The notes beneath the pieces were generated by a model. The model had not been told where the DNA came from and made no database searches. It saw only the letters and a list, made by a program, of their open reading frames with translations. 5,542 nucleotides of DNA from Anaerolineaceae bacterium (lineage in GTDB: Bacteria; Chloroflexota; Anaerolineae; Anaerolineales; Anaerolineaceae): positions 1 through 5,542 of the forward strand of contig DLXG01000207.1 in the NCBI GenBank assembly GCA_003448875.1. Direction: 5' to 3'. Each line of letters opens with the position of its first letter. The stretch's first letter is position 1. Shown here piece by piece: positions 1-5,542 of this stretch. Made by a program: the position numbers and the translations under genes.

Positions 1-548
1 ACAGCCCCCCGGCCGGCATCTACCAGCGGAAAACTGCGCCCGGCCTGCACCGCCCGCACCGCATCCACGAATACCCGCCGGTAGTAATAGGTTTGCGGAG
101 AAAGCACGCCCAGCGTCATAAAACCGGGCGAATGGGGGCTGCTGCCTTCGGCTACGTCCGGCGTATCTCCCTGCCGCCAGACGCTGCCCTGCCCGCGTGT
201 ATCCATGACCAGTTGAGCAAATCCCGCGCTCGACCACAACAGCCACTCGGTCGGAAAGCCACGCCCGCCGCCATATCCCACATATTCCACCACCAGCGGT
301 AAGGGCTGCTCCGCATACGCCGGCAGCAAAAGCCAGCCCTTGACCGGCTGCCCGCCATAACCATTGAAGGTTACATCATACGTTTTGACCGTACGCAGGC
401 CAAAATCAACCGCCTCAAAGCGCGCATCCAATGGGAACTGCTCCGCCTGTTCCAGCGTGACTGCCCAAAAAGCATCGAAATCGGCCGGCTCGCTCACTGC
501 TGGCTGATAGCGGCGCAATTCTTCTAACGGCAGATCAAAGAAAGCCAT
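1..548 (-). CDS. Acetylxylan esterase / cephalosporin-C deacetylase family hydrolase, N-terminal part (runs off left edge)
   Basis: Serine esterase of the carbohydrate esterase 7 family (alpha/beta hydrolase fold). The family removes acetyl groups from xylo-oligosaccharides and related acetylated small molecules such as cephalosporin C, and is usually cytoplasmic. The 182 residues present begin [16 protein letters not shown], and the pattern closely follows the Thermotoga maritima TM0077 enzyme as I recall it: PLD near 39-41, [11 protein letters not shown] at 57-67, KGWLLLP at 70-76, [12 protein letters not shown] at 88-99 with the oxyanion-hole Tyr at 92, then MDTRGQGS and [15 protein letters not shown]. 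The family is about 325 residues long, so roughly 140 residues are missing, including the nucleophilic Ser (GGSQGG motif), Asp and His. The ATG at 546-548 is preceded by GAGGTG (plus 553-558) with 4 nt spacing. No signal peptide is visible. It starts 34 nt after the XRE/cupin regulator and is probably co-transcribed with it. The family call is firm; the physiological substrate is not known. Confidence 0.93.
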   Translation of the reverse strand, partial: MAFFDLPLEELRRYQPAVSEPADFDAFWAVTLEQAEQFPLDARFEAVDFGLRTVKTYDVTFNGYGGQPVKGWLLLPAYAEQPLPLVVEYVGYGGGRGFPTEWLLWSSAGFAQLVMDTRGQGSVWRQGDTPDVAEGSSPHSPGFMTLGVLSPQTYYYRRVFVDAVRAVQAGRSFPLVDAGRGA

Positions 549-582
549 CTGGCACCTCGCAGCCGTTTATTCAGCGGCCAGT

Positions 583-1212
583 TCAGTCCGACTCCGATTG
601 GATATTGTCCAGAACATGCTTGAACTCGGCGGCCTTATCACCTTCGGCATGGCATGAGATGACGATAATCGCCGTACAAACCACCGGGCCGGGGTTGCGC
701 CAGCGGTGCGGCAGGTGAGCCGCAAAAATCAGGCTGTCACCGGCTTCCAGTTCGTGCCGCTGATTATCCACTTCGTATTCCAGATGGCCGCGCAGGCAGA
801 AGACAAATTCCGAGCCTGTATGCACAATCGGATGCGGCCCGCTGTTGGCACCGTTTTCCAGCGTGATGATGAAGGCATTCAACCGGCCGGAGAACGACTC
901 GCTGCCCATGCCCTCCCACACTCCCCTTAAGAAGGGGATGCGGGTACGTTCATGTGCCTTGCTGAACACAATTTTTTTGCGTTCCGCCTCTTCACGAAAA
1001 AAGTCAGTAATCGGAACACCCAGAGCGGTGGCGATTTTGAACAAAGTACTGATGGATGGGGAAGTCAACCCGCGCTCAATCATGCTCAACGCATTGGCGG
1101 AAAGGCCGCTGTTGCGCGCCAGGGTGCGCATGGAAATACCGCGTTCTTCGCGCAGCGTTTTCAGACGTTGCCCCACATCCACCGAAATGGCTTCTTTACC
1201 AAACAAATCCAC
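583..1212 (-). CDS. XRE-family transcriptional regulator with C-terminal cupin sensor domain
   Basis: A 209-residue cytoplasmic DNA-binding regulator. Residues 14-69 form an XRE/Cro-type helix-turn-helix (VGQRLKTLREERGISMRTLA, then SGLSANALSMIERG with the recognition helix, then PSISTLFKIATALGVPITDFF). Residues about 110-190 form a cupin_2 beta-barrel that would sense a small ligand. Cupin motif 1 is GPHPIVHTGSEFVFCLRG (125-142), with H131 and E135 in register but Ile at 129, where many cupins have the first metal-binding His. Motif 2 is GDSLIFAAHLPHRWRN (158-173) with H169. The length is normal for this class. The start is a GTG at 1210-1212, chosen because AGGTG/GGAGGTG lies 4 nt upstream (plus 1217-1223); the stop is TGA at 583-585. 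The gene lies 61 nt after the ligase and 34 nt before the esterase, in the same direction, so an operon is likely. Its targets are unknown; control of its own operon is a reasonable inference. Confidence 0.95.
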   Translation of the reverse strand: MDLFGKEAISVDVGQRLKTLREERGISMRTLARNSGLSANALSMIERGLTSPSISTLFKIATALGVPITDFFREEAERKKIVFSKAHERTRIPFLRGVWEGMGSESFSGRLNAFIITLENGANSGPHPIVHTGSEFVFCLRGHLEYEVDNQRHELEAGDSLIFAAHLPHRWRNPGPVVCTAIIVISCHAEGDKAAEFKHVLDNIQSESD

Positions 1213-1216
1213 TCGG

Positions 1217-1223
1217 CACCTCC
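1217..1223 (-). promoter_or_regulatory. Strong ribosome binding site that fixes a GTG start for the XRE/cupin gene
   Basis: The minus strand reads GGAGGTG followed by 4 nt and then GTG (1210-1212). There is no in-frame ATG at this position, so this site supports the GTG as the true start. Confidence 0.8.
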
Positions 1224-1273
1224 GGATTAAAAGTCAGACACCCGTCAAACAGGTTGCAAAGGCTATTTTACCG

Positions 1274-3184
1274 TTAAAACAAGCCAACAACCCGTCCGGT
1301 TTCGAGATCTAAATCCACATCATAAAAAGCCGGACGGGTAGGCAGCCCGGGCATGGTGCTCATCGTCCCCACCAACGGGTAGAGGAAGCCCGCACCCACA
1401 GAGGCTCGAATATCCCTGACCGGCAGCCGGAATCCCTTAGGCACACCTTTCAATTCAGCAATATGACTCAGACTGAGGTGTGTCTTGGCCATGCAAATTG
1501 GCAGGCGGTCAAACCCCAGGCGGGTATATTCAGCAATGCGCTGCTCCGCCAGTGGCTCGTAGTCCACACCATCCGCCCCGTACACTTCGCGGGCGATGAT
1601 TTCAATCTTTTCTTTGATCGGAATATCCAGCGGGTAGAGGAAGTGGAATTGAGAGGGTTTTTCGGCAGCCCTGACCACGGCCTCAGCCAGTTCTACGGCA
1701 CCCTCACCGCCTAACGCCCAGTGGTTGCAAATTACGGCGTCCTCTGCGCCGCCTTCTTCTACGGCGACCTTGCGGATTAAATTCAACTCCGCTTCACTAT
1801 CCGTGGCGAACGCATTAATCGCCACCACCACCGGCACGCCGAATTTACGGGCAATGCCGATGTGCGCCAGCAAGTTACCCAGACCGGCGCGCAGCAAGTC
1901 CAGATTTTCATGAGTATAGGCATGATCCAGCGGTTTGCCTGCCACCACTTTTGGCCCGCCGCCGTGCATCTTAAGCGCCCGCGCCGTCGCCACCATCACC
2001 ACCACATTCGGAATCAGGCCCGAATAGCGGCACTTGATGTTGAAGAACTTTTCCATGCCCATGTCCGAACCAAAACCGGACTCGGTCACCACGTAATCGG
2101 CCAGTTTCAAACCGATCATATCGGCGATGATGGAACTGTTGCCATGCGCAATGTTGGCAAACGGCCCGGCATGGACAAATACCGGCGTCCCCTCCAGCGT
2201 TTGCATCAGGTTCGGTTTGATGGCGTCCTTCATCAAAACGGTCATCGCGCCGGCAACCCCCAGATCATCGGCATTGATCGCTTCACCCTTGCGGTTGGTG
2301 CCGATCACCATTTCACCGAAACGGCGGCGCATATCCGCCAGCGAGGTGGTCAGCGCCAGCACGGCCATGATCTCACTGGCTACCGTGATGTCGAAGCCGG
2401 TCTTGCGCTCCATGCCTTTTTCATTTGGCCCCTGCCCAATCGTAATGCCGCGCAGGAAGCGGTCGCTGGTATCAATGACCCGCCGCCAGGTTATCGAATC
2501 GGGGTCAATATCGAGGCGCACAAATCGGCTGCGCTCTTCCGGGGTCATTTCATCCGGGTCGGTCTTGTCAATTCCCAATTTTTTCAGGCGGTTGAGCATG
2601 TTAACCGCGAAATGGCGTTTGCCCTGTTTATCCTTGGGGAACAGACGCTCGAACAGCTGCTCATCGGTGGCTTCGGATTCGTGCAGCATGCGCACATCAA
2701 TGGCCGCCGCCAGCAGGTTGTTGGCTGCCGTAATCGCATGAATATCGCCGGTCAGGTGCAGGTTAAAATCCTCCATCGGCACAACCTGACTGTAACCGCC
2801 CCCCGCTGCTCCGCCCTTTATGCCAAAGGTCGGCCCCTGGCTGGGCTGGCGGATACAGGTCATCACCGACTTGCCGAGATGCGCCCCCAACGCCTGACTC
2901 AAACCAATCGTCGTGGTCGTCTTGCCCTCCCCCAACGGCGTGGGGGTGATGGCGGTAACATCAATGTATTTGCCATTCGGTACGTCTTTGAGCCGTTCCA
3001 AAACTTCCAGCTTCACTTTCGCTTTATAGGGGCCGTACAATTCGATTTCATCCGGTCGCAGTCCCAGTTCTTCGGCCAGTTCAGTAATCGGCTTCATTCT
3101 GGCTTGTTGAGCAATTTCAATGTCCGCTGGAACGGGGGTCTGGCGTTCGAGTCGAATAGGTTTGACAGCCTGCTTGACAGCCAT
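1274..3184 (-). CDS. fhs: Formate--tetrahydrofolate ligase (10-formyl-THF synthetase), long eukaryote-like form
   Basis: Cytoplasmic enzyme that joins formate to tetrahydrofolate using ATP, giving 10-formyl-THF for purine and formyl-Met synthesis or for one-carbon/acetogenic pathways. The 636-residue product shows the ATP P-loop [10 protein letters not shown] at 82-91, [19 protein letters not shown] at 112-130, [14 protein letters not shown] at 145-158, the [16 protein letters not shown] block near 224-239, [16 protein letters not shown] at 336-351, [11 protein letters not shown] at 380-390, and the C-terminus [16 protein letters not shown] (607-622) ending in GLF. Typical bacterial enzymes have about 556-560 residues. 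The extra length and wording match the synthetase domain of eukaryotic C1-THF synthase (MTHFD1), but no dehydrogenase/cyclohydrolase domain is attached. The start is ATG 3182-3184 because AAGGAGG lies 5 nt upstream; the reading frame stays open to an ATG at 3292, but those 36 codons are not family-like and cover the promoter. The stop is TAA at 1274-1276. It is the first gene of the probable ligase-regulator-esterase operon. Confidence 0.97.
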   Translation of the reverse strand: MAVKQAVKPIRLERQTPVPADIEIAQQARMKPITELAEELGLRPDEIELYGPYKAKVKLEVLERLKDVPNGKYIDVTAITPTPLGEGKTTTTIGLSQALGAHLGKSVMTCIRQPSQGPTFGIKGGAAGGGYSQVVPMEDFNLHLTGDIHAITAANNLLAAAIDVRMLHESEATDEQLFERLFPKDKQGKRHFAVNMLNRLKKLGIDKTDPDEMTPEERSRFVRLDIDPDSITWRRVIDTSDRFLRGITIGQGPNEKGMERKTGFDITVASEIMAVLALTTSLADMRRRFGEMVIGTNRKGEAINADDLGVAGAMTVLMKDAIKPNLMQTLEGTPVFVHAGPFANIAHGNSSIIADMIGLKLADYVVTESGFGSDMGMEKFFNIKCRYSGLIPNVVVMVATARALKMHGGGPKVVAGKPLDHAYTHENLDLLRAGLGNLLAHIGIARKFGVPVVVAINAFATDSEAELNLIRKVAVEEGGAEDAVICNHWALGGEGAVELAEAVVRAAEKPSQFHFLYPLDIPIKEKIEIIAREVYGADGVDYEPLAEQRIAEYTRLGFDRLPICMAKTHLSLSHIAELKGVPKGFRLPVRDIRASVGAGFLYPLVGTMSTMPGLPTRPAFYDVDLDLETGRVVGLF

Positions 3185-3189
3185 TCTTT

Positions 3190-3196
3190 CCTCCTT
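3190..3196 (-). promoter_or_regulatory. Consensus ribosome binding site that sets the fhs start at 3184
   Basis: The minus strand reads AAGGAGG, 5 nt before ATG 3182-3184. It decides between this start and the in-frame upstream ATG at 3290-3292, which would place the promoter and part of the terminator inside the coding region. Confidence 0.85.
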
Positions 3197-3212
3197 GGGT
3201 GATCTTGGGTGA
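3194..3212. repeat. Two 9-bp direct repeats in the fhs leader
   Basis: The plus strand shows CTTGGGTGA at 3194-3202 and again at 3204-3212, a 10-bp period. The first copy overlaps the ribosome binding site by 3 bases. One helical-turn spacing could suit a DNA-binding protein or an RNA-level control element, but a chance duplication is possible. Confidence 0.5.
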
Positions 3213-3226
3213 GGGAAATCACCTTT

Positions 3227-3255
3227 ATTATGGACGAATTGCAGGGGAAACGCAA
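3227..3255 (-). promoter_or_regulatory. Probable sigma-70-type promoter for fhs and the downstream operon
   Basis: On the minus strand, TTGCGT (plus 3250-3255) is followed by exactly 17 nt and then CATAAT (plus 3227-3232), matching 3/6 and 5/6 of the consensus. Transcription would start near 3220, giving a leader of about 36 nt. The position between the desaturase terminator and the fhs ribosome binding site supports the call. It is a prediction from sequence only. Confidence 0.6.
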
Positions 3256-3268
3256 GCCATTTGGCTTG
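3253..3268. promoter_or_regulatory. 16-bp palindrome at the fhs promoter, candidate operator
   Basis: A perfect inverted repeat with arms CAAGCCA and TGGCTTG and a 2-bp TT spacer. It overlaps the last 3 bases (plus strand) of the -35 box and extends upstream of it, a common place for a dimeric regulator to act. The XRE/cupin protein encoded two genes later in the same operon is the obvious candidate to bind it, but nothing in the sequence proves this. Confidence 0.5.
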
Positions 3269-3290
3269 ATTTTCGGTTGAAATGTCAGAC

Positions 3291-3318
3291 AAAAGCAGGG
3301 TTCTCTGAACCCTGCTTT
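3291..3318 (-). terminator. Rho-independent terminator after the desaturase gene
   Basis: A perfect 11-bp stem (3292-3302 with 3308-3318, core GCAGGGTT/AACCCTGC) with a 5-nt loop. On the minus strand the stem ends in TTTT and then GTCTG, so the U-tract is short. It lies 44 nt after the desaturase stop and just upstream of the fhs promoter, which suits termination of the desaturase message. Confidence 0.75.
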
Positions 3319-3327
3319 ATAGATTGA

Positions 3328-3353
3328 CCTGCTGGTTCAACACGAATAGCAGG
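3328..3353. repeat. Small inverted repeat between the desaturase stop and its terminator
   Basis: CCTGCT (3328-3333) and AGCAGG (3348-3353) are 6-bp complementary arms around a 14-nt loop. The same CCTGCT core also occurs in the terminator stem, so alternative pairings between the two hairpins are possible. It could simply help to stabilise the 3' end. Confidence 0.35.
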
Positions 3354-3362
3354 ATGAAAACG

Positions 3363-4454
3363 CTACTGGCTTTCCAATTCGGCTTTTTCCAGAGGTTTTT
3401 CGATCAGCCCCTCGGTCAGATTGCGTTCAACTTTCACACGCGGGAAGCCAACCAGTTTTTTACGCGGCTCGTCCCAAACCTTCAAACGCACGGTTTTGAT
3501 GCTGTCCGGTATGGTGATCACCCGCGCCCATTGCTGCATGATTGGCGAATTGCGCTGACACTCCGCCAGATAGTAGTTAGGAATGCGTGGGCTGAGATGA
3601 TGGATGTGATGGTAACCGATGCTGCCGGTGAACCATTCCAGAATTTTGGGCAGTTTGAAGTAAGAAGCCCCCAGCAAGCCGGCTGCCACATAATTCCAGT
3701 TTTCCTGACGTTCCCAGTACGTGTCTTCAAATTGATGCTGGACGTAGAACAGGAAGATGCCCATTGAACCGGCGAAGAAGATCAGGGGGAGTTGGATCAT
3801 TAAGTACGCCTGCCAGCCGATGATCAGACTCACGCCCACCGCAATAGCCAGCATTGCCAGATTGGTCAACCAGACACTGCGCGTCTGACGCTTGCCGTAA
3901 TTGGGCAGCGGCAAGCGGTGCATAATCACAAACATGAAAATTGGGCCGAGAATGAACATGACCAGCGGATTGCGAAAGAAGCGGTAACCCAAACGCTGCA
4001 ACCAGTGCCGGTCATAAAATTCTTCCAGTGTCAGGGTCGTCACATCCCCTACCCCGCGTTTATCGAGGTTACCGCTGGTGGCATGGTGAATCGAATGGGA
4101 ATGCCACCATTGTTCACCGGGGGTAAATACCAGCACCCCCAGCCAGAATCCCACCAAGCGGTTTAAGCGGGTGGAAGGGAAAAAAGAATTGTGGCCGCAA
4201 TCATGAAAGAAAATAAACACACGCACCAGAAACAAAGCCGCCACAAAAGCCAGCGCCAGCGTGAGAACGTATGAAATTTTCAGGCTGTACACCATTAAGA
4301 CCCACAAACCCACGTACGGCACCAGCGTATTAACCAGTTGCCAGACGCTGCGGCGGGTATCAGCCTTTTGATAGGGAGCAATTTCGCGGTTGATTTCGCT
4401 CATGGTCGGCAAGGGTTTGCCGTTGATCACCAGCGGTGCTGTCGCTTTTGCCAT
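3363..4454 (-). CDS. Membrane fatty acid desaturase (acyl-lipid, DesA/delta-12-like)
   Basis: Integral membrane di-iron enzyme that puts a cis double bond into fatty acyl chains, usually on membrane lipids, using O2 and an electron donor. The 363-residue product has the three histidine boxes: HDCGH at 84-88, HSIHH at 120-124 and HHIHH at 282-286. An extra conserved-looking His occurs in VQHQFED (H240). Hydrophobic segments lie at about 41-59, 62-82, 99-112, 165-179, 197-215 and 216-238, with the boxes facing one side as the family requires. GNLDKRGVGDVTTLTLEEF (128-146) after box 2 is typical of the delta-12/omega-6-like bacterial group. The regiospecificity cannot be read from sequence. The ATG at 4452-4454 is preceded by AGGAGA (plus 4461-4466) with 6 nt spacing; the stop is TAG at 3363-3365. 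It appears to be monocistronic, with its own promoter and a terminator before fhs. Such genes often respond to temperature or membrane fluidity. The requirement for O2 points to at least some aerobic life. Confidence 0.95.
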   Translation of the reverse strand: MAKATAPLVINGKPLPTMSEINREIAPYQKADTRRSVWQLVNTLVPYVGLWVLMVYSLKISYVLTLALAFVAALFLVRVFIFFHDCGHNSFFPSTRLNRLVGFWLGVLVFTPGEQWWHSHSIHHATSGNLDKRGVGDVTTLTLEEFYDRHWLQRLGYRFFRNPLVMFILGPIFMFVIMHRLPLPNYGKRQTRSVWLTNLAMLAIAVGVSLIIGWQAYLMIQLPLIFFAGSMGIFLFYVQHQFEDTYWERQENWNYVAAGLLGASYFKLPKILEWFTGSIGYHHIHHLSPRIPNYYLAECQRNSPIMQQWARVITIPDSIKTVRLKVWDEPRKKLVGFPRVKVERNLTEGLIEKPLEKAELESQ

Positions 4455-4489
4455 TTTGACTCTCCTGGTAATAAGTATTTGCTCTGTTC

Positions 4490-4516
4490 ATTCTAACCGC
4501 CTTATTGCAACGACAA
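4490..4516 (-). promoter_or_regulatory. Possible promoter for the desaturase gene
   Basis: On the minus strand TTGTCG (plus 4511-4516) is followed by 15 nt and TAGAAT (plus 4490-4495). The -10 matches 5/6 and the -35 4/6, but the spacing is shorter than ideal. The leader would be roughly 28 nt. Confidence 0.4.
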
Positions 4517-4539
4517 AATAGATAAATAGGGTATCGCGA

Positions 4540-4559
4540 GTCATATTTATGGTCATATT
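4540..4559. repeat. Pair of 8-bp direct repeats in the divergent intergenic region
   Basis: GTCATATT occurs at 4540-4547 and 4552-4559, a 12-bp period close to one helical turn. It lies upstream of the proposed desaturase promoter and between the two divergent genes, so it could bind a regulator of either. The region is AT-rich, so a chance match is possible. Confidence 0.4.
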
Positions 4560-4611
4560 CCGCCCCGTTTCAGGATTTTTTTCTCTTGCGCCGCAGCCCG
4601 CCACAAATCGG

Positions 4612-4617
4612 TATAAT
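4612..4617 (+). promoter_or_regulatory. Perfect -10 box (TATAAT) immediately before the secreted-protein gene
   Basis: TATAAT is followed by only 10 nt before ATG 4628-4630, so transcription would begin at or within a few bases of the start codon. No good -35 box sits at 17 nt; the nearest TTG-type box is TTGCGC at 4586-4591 with a 20-nt spacer. No Shine-Dalgarno sequence lies between the box and the ATG. Confidence 0.6.
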
Positions 4618-4627
4618 TAAGCAAGTC

Positions 4628-5542
4628 ATGCAAAAAATTCTTAAGCGTCTTCCCCGTCTCATATTCGTTTTACCACTCATCTTCCTGTTCACTGCCCCTG
4701 CCGCGGCAGGTCATTCCGGCCAGCAAATCCCGCCTGATTTTTACCCCGTAGCCGAAGCAACGGCGGTAACCCTCTACCGCAAAGACTACCCCGGCGGGAC
4801 ACCGGATTATGTGCTGGTGGTCAATCTGGCTCACCATGCCACGTTGCAAGTGCTGACCGGAGGGACATCTGCCGGCCCCGAGGATGCTGCTGCCTTCACC
4901 CCTCAGCCGTTGGACAACTTCTGGAACCGGTTTGCCGGCAGCGATAAAAACGCCTTTTGTGTGGTTGGTGGGCCCTTCTTCCCGGAAGAATCATTTAATG
5001 ACGATCTGGGGCTGAAATCAAACGGCATCCTGCGCCGGGGCGGAACACCACCCGGAGAAAACAGTCCTCCGCTTGCCATGCTGGAAGTGTGGGACGATTC
5101 GGCCCGTATCAGCCCTTACACCGAAACCGCCTTCCAGCAGTCCAGTGCCCCGCTGGTGGTCGTCGGCCTCAGCCCGCAAGCCGAACGGCAGCCCCAAGCG
5201 TTCACCGGGCGCAGTCTGGCCGGGGTGCAGGACCGTGACGGCGACGGCCAGTATGAAACTCTGTTGTTCTTTGCCTCCAAAACGACCCGCCAGACCGACG
5301 CCATGGAGGTACTGCGTGCTTTTGGCGCACAGGAAGTTCTGCTTCTGGCCGATGGAGACTCCGCCCAAATCAACTGTCAGGGGCTGCCCTATGTATTCTC
5401 AGAGCGTCCGTTGCCGAGTGCGCTGGGGGTGGCGGCTGGTTTCATCGCCGACTACGAATCAGTCCTTGTCCGGCACACCGAATGGCCAATTGCCGCCGAA
5501 GGCGAAGCGGTGACGGTGGAAATCGTGGTACGCGACAACGGC
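4628..5542 (+). CDS. Secreted protein with a divergent phosphodiester-glycosidase (NAGPA/DUF2233-like) domain, 3' end outside the window
   Basis: The frame is open for 305 codons to the right edge. Residues 1-28 look like a Sec signal peptide: basic MQKILKRLPR, a hydrophobic core (LIFVLPLIFLF), then a cleavage-type TAPAAAG. Residues about 60-275 resemble the NAGPA/DUF2233 fold in order: a YVLVVNL strand near 61-67, CVVGGPFF at 111-118 (family form similar to NGGFF), GRSLAGV at 194-200, a TLLFFASKTTRQTDAMEVLRAFGAQEV-like strand-helix segment from 211, and LLLADGDSAQINCQG at 238-252 where the family usually has LDGGGS. DRDGDGQYE at 202-210 resembles a calcium-binding loop. From about 285 (EWPIAAEGEAVTVEIVVRDNG) a new beta-sandwich or Ig-like domain seems to begin. 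No in-frame ATG exists before residue 151, and the signal peptide supports the ATG at 4628. No Shine-Dalgarno is present. Coding is certain; the family call is tentative because the key motifs are altered, and catalytic activity is doubtful. Confidence 0.75.
   Translation, partial: MQKILKRLPRLIFVLPLIFLFTAPAAAGHSGQQIPPDFYPVAEATAVTLYRKDYPGGTPDYVLVVNLAHHATLQVLTGGTSAGPEDAAAFTPQPLDNFWNRFAGSDKNAFCVVGGPFFPEESFNDDLGLKSNGILRRGGTPPGENSPPLAMLEVWDDSARISPYTETAFQQSSAPLVVVGLSPQAERQPQAFTGRSLAGVQDRDGDGQYETLLFFASKTTRQTDAMEVLRAFGAQEVLLLADGDSAQINCQGLPYVFSERPLPSALGVAAGFIADYESVLVRHTEWPIAAEGEAVTVEIVVRDNG

Noticed and set aside
93..364. Short open frames opposite or overlapping the esterase gene
   Set aside because: The esterase frame matches its family throughout this stretch, and these small frames show no similarity or start signals.
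1280..1286. A lone CAAGCCA half-site near the XRE/cupin gene start
   Set aside because: It has no inverted partner and falls in the conserved fhs C-terminal codons (VGLF), so it is probably coincidental.
2928..2946. CCCCC/GGGGG inverted repeat within fhs
   Set aside because: It encodes the conserved P-loop region TPTPLGEGK; the symmetry is explained by codon choice and there is no following T-tract.
1862..3202. A 446-codon open frame on the plus strand opposite fhs
   Set aside because: It is the antisense shadow of the well-conserved ligase. Its translation is rich in His/Arg/Gln without family character, and no ribosome binding site supports it.
3185..3292. N-terminal extension of fhs by 36 codons to the ATG at 3292
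   Set aside because: The extension has no FTHFS similarity and covers the predicted promoter and the edge of the terminator, while a consensus ribosome binding site directly precedes the ATG at 3184.
3324..3767. Plus-strand frame of 147 codons opposite the 3' half of the desaturase
   Set aside because: Its mirror frame carries the third histidine box and conserved desaturase sequence, so this is an antisense shadow.
5018..5513. Open frames on both strands at the right end (minus 5018-5368 and 5116-5373, plus 5073-5513)
   Set aside because: They lie inside the continuous 305-codon frame from 4628, which has a signal peptide and domain-like content. The alternatives look like GC-driven shadows.

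Overview
The window holds five protein-coding genes, two of them cut by the window edges, and no RNA genes, mobile elements or CRISPR arrays. Four genes lie on the minus strand. In transcription order these are a fatty acid desaturase (3363-4454), a long-form formate--tetrahydrofolate ligase (1274-3184), an XRE/cupin transcriptional regulator (583-1212) and the N-terminal part of an acetylxylan esterase/cephalosporin-C deacetylase (548 to the left edge). The fifth gene, on the plus strand, diverges from the desaturase at 4628 and runs off the right edge. It encodes a secreted protein that looks like a divergent phosphodiester-glycosidase (NAGPA/DUF2233-like) protein.

The host is clearly bacterial: there are strong Shine-Dalgarno sequences, sigma-70-like promoters and a Rho-independent hairpin. 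The gene set would fit a Chloroflexota (Anaerolineae-like) heterotroph: a long eukaryote-like FTHFS, a Thermotoga-type acetylxylan esterase, a membrane acyl-lipid desaturase and a secreted NAGPA-like protein. That assignment is inference from gene types and style; no marker gene is present.

Layout: the desaturase appears to be a single transcription unit, with a plausible promoter at 4490-4516 and an 11-bp-stem terminator at 3291-3318. A new promoter at 3227-3255 lies between that terminator and the ligase, with a 16-bp palindrome touching its -35 box. From there the ligase, regulator and esterase are spaced by 61 and 34 nt with no visible terminator and probably form one operon. A cupin-type regulator between a one-carbon enzyme and a deacetylase suggests small-molecule control of the operon, possibly through the palindrome; this is not demonstrated.

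The most notable points are the perfect TATAAT box only 10 nt before the ATG of the secreted protein (a leaderless-mRNA arrangement), the ligase's close resemblance to the C-terminal synthetase domain of eukaryotic C1-THF synthase, the candidate operator, and the degenerate active-site-like motifs plus Ca-binding-like loop of the secreted protein. No clearly new multi-gene system is evident.
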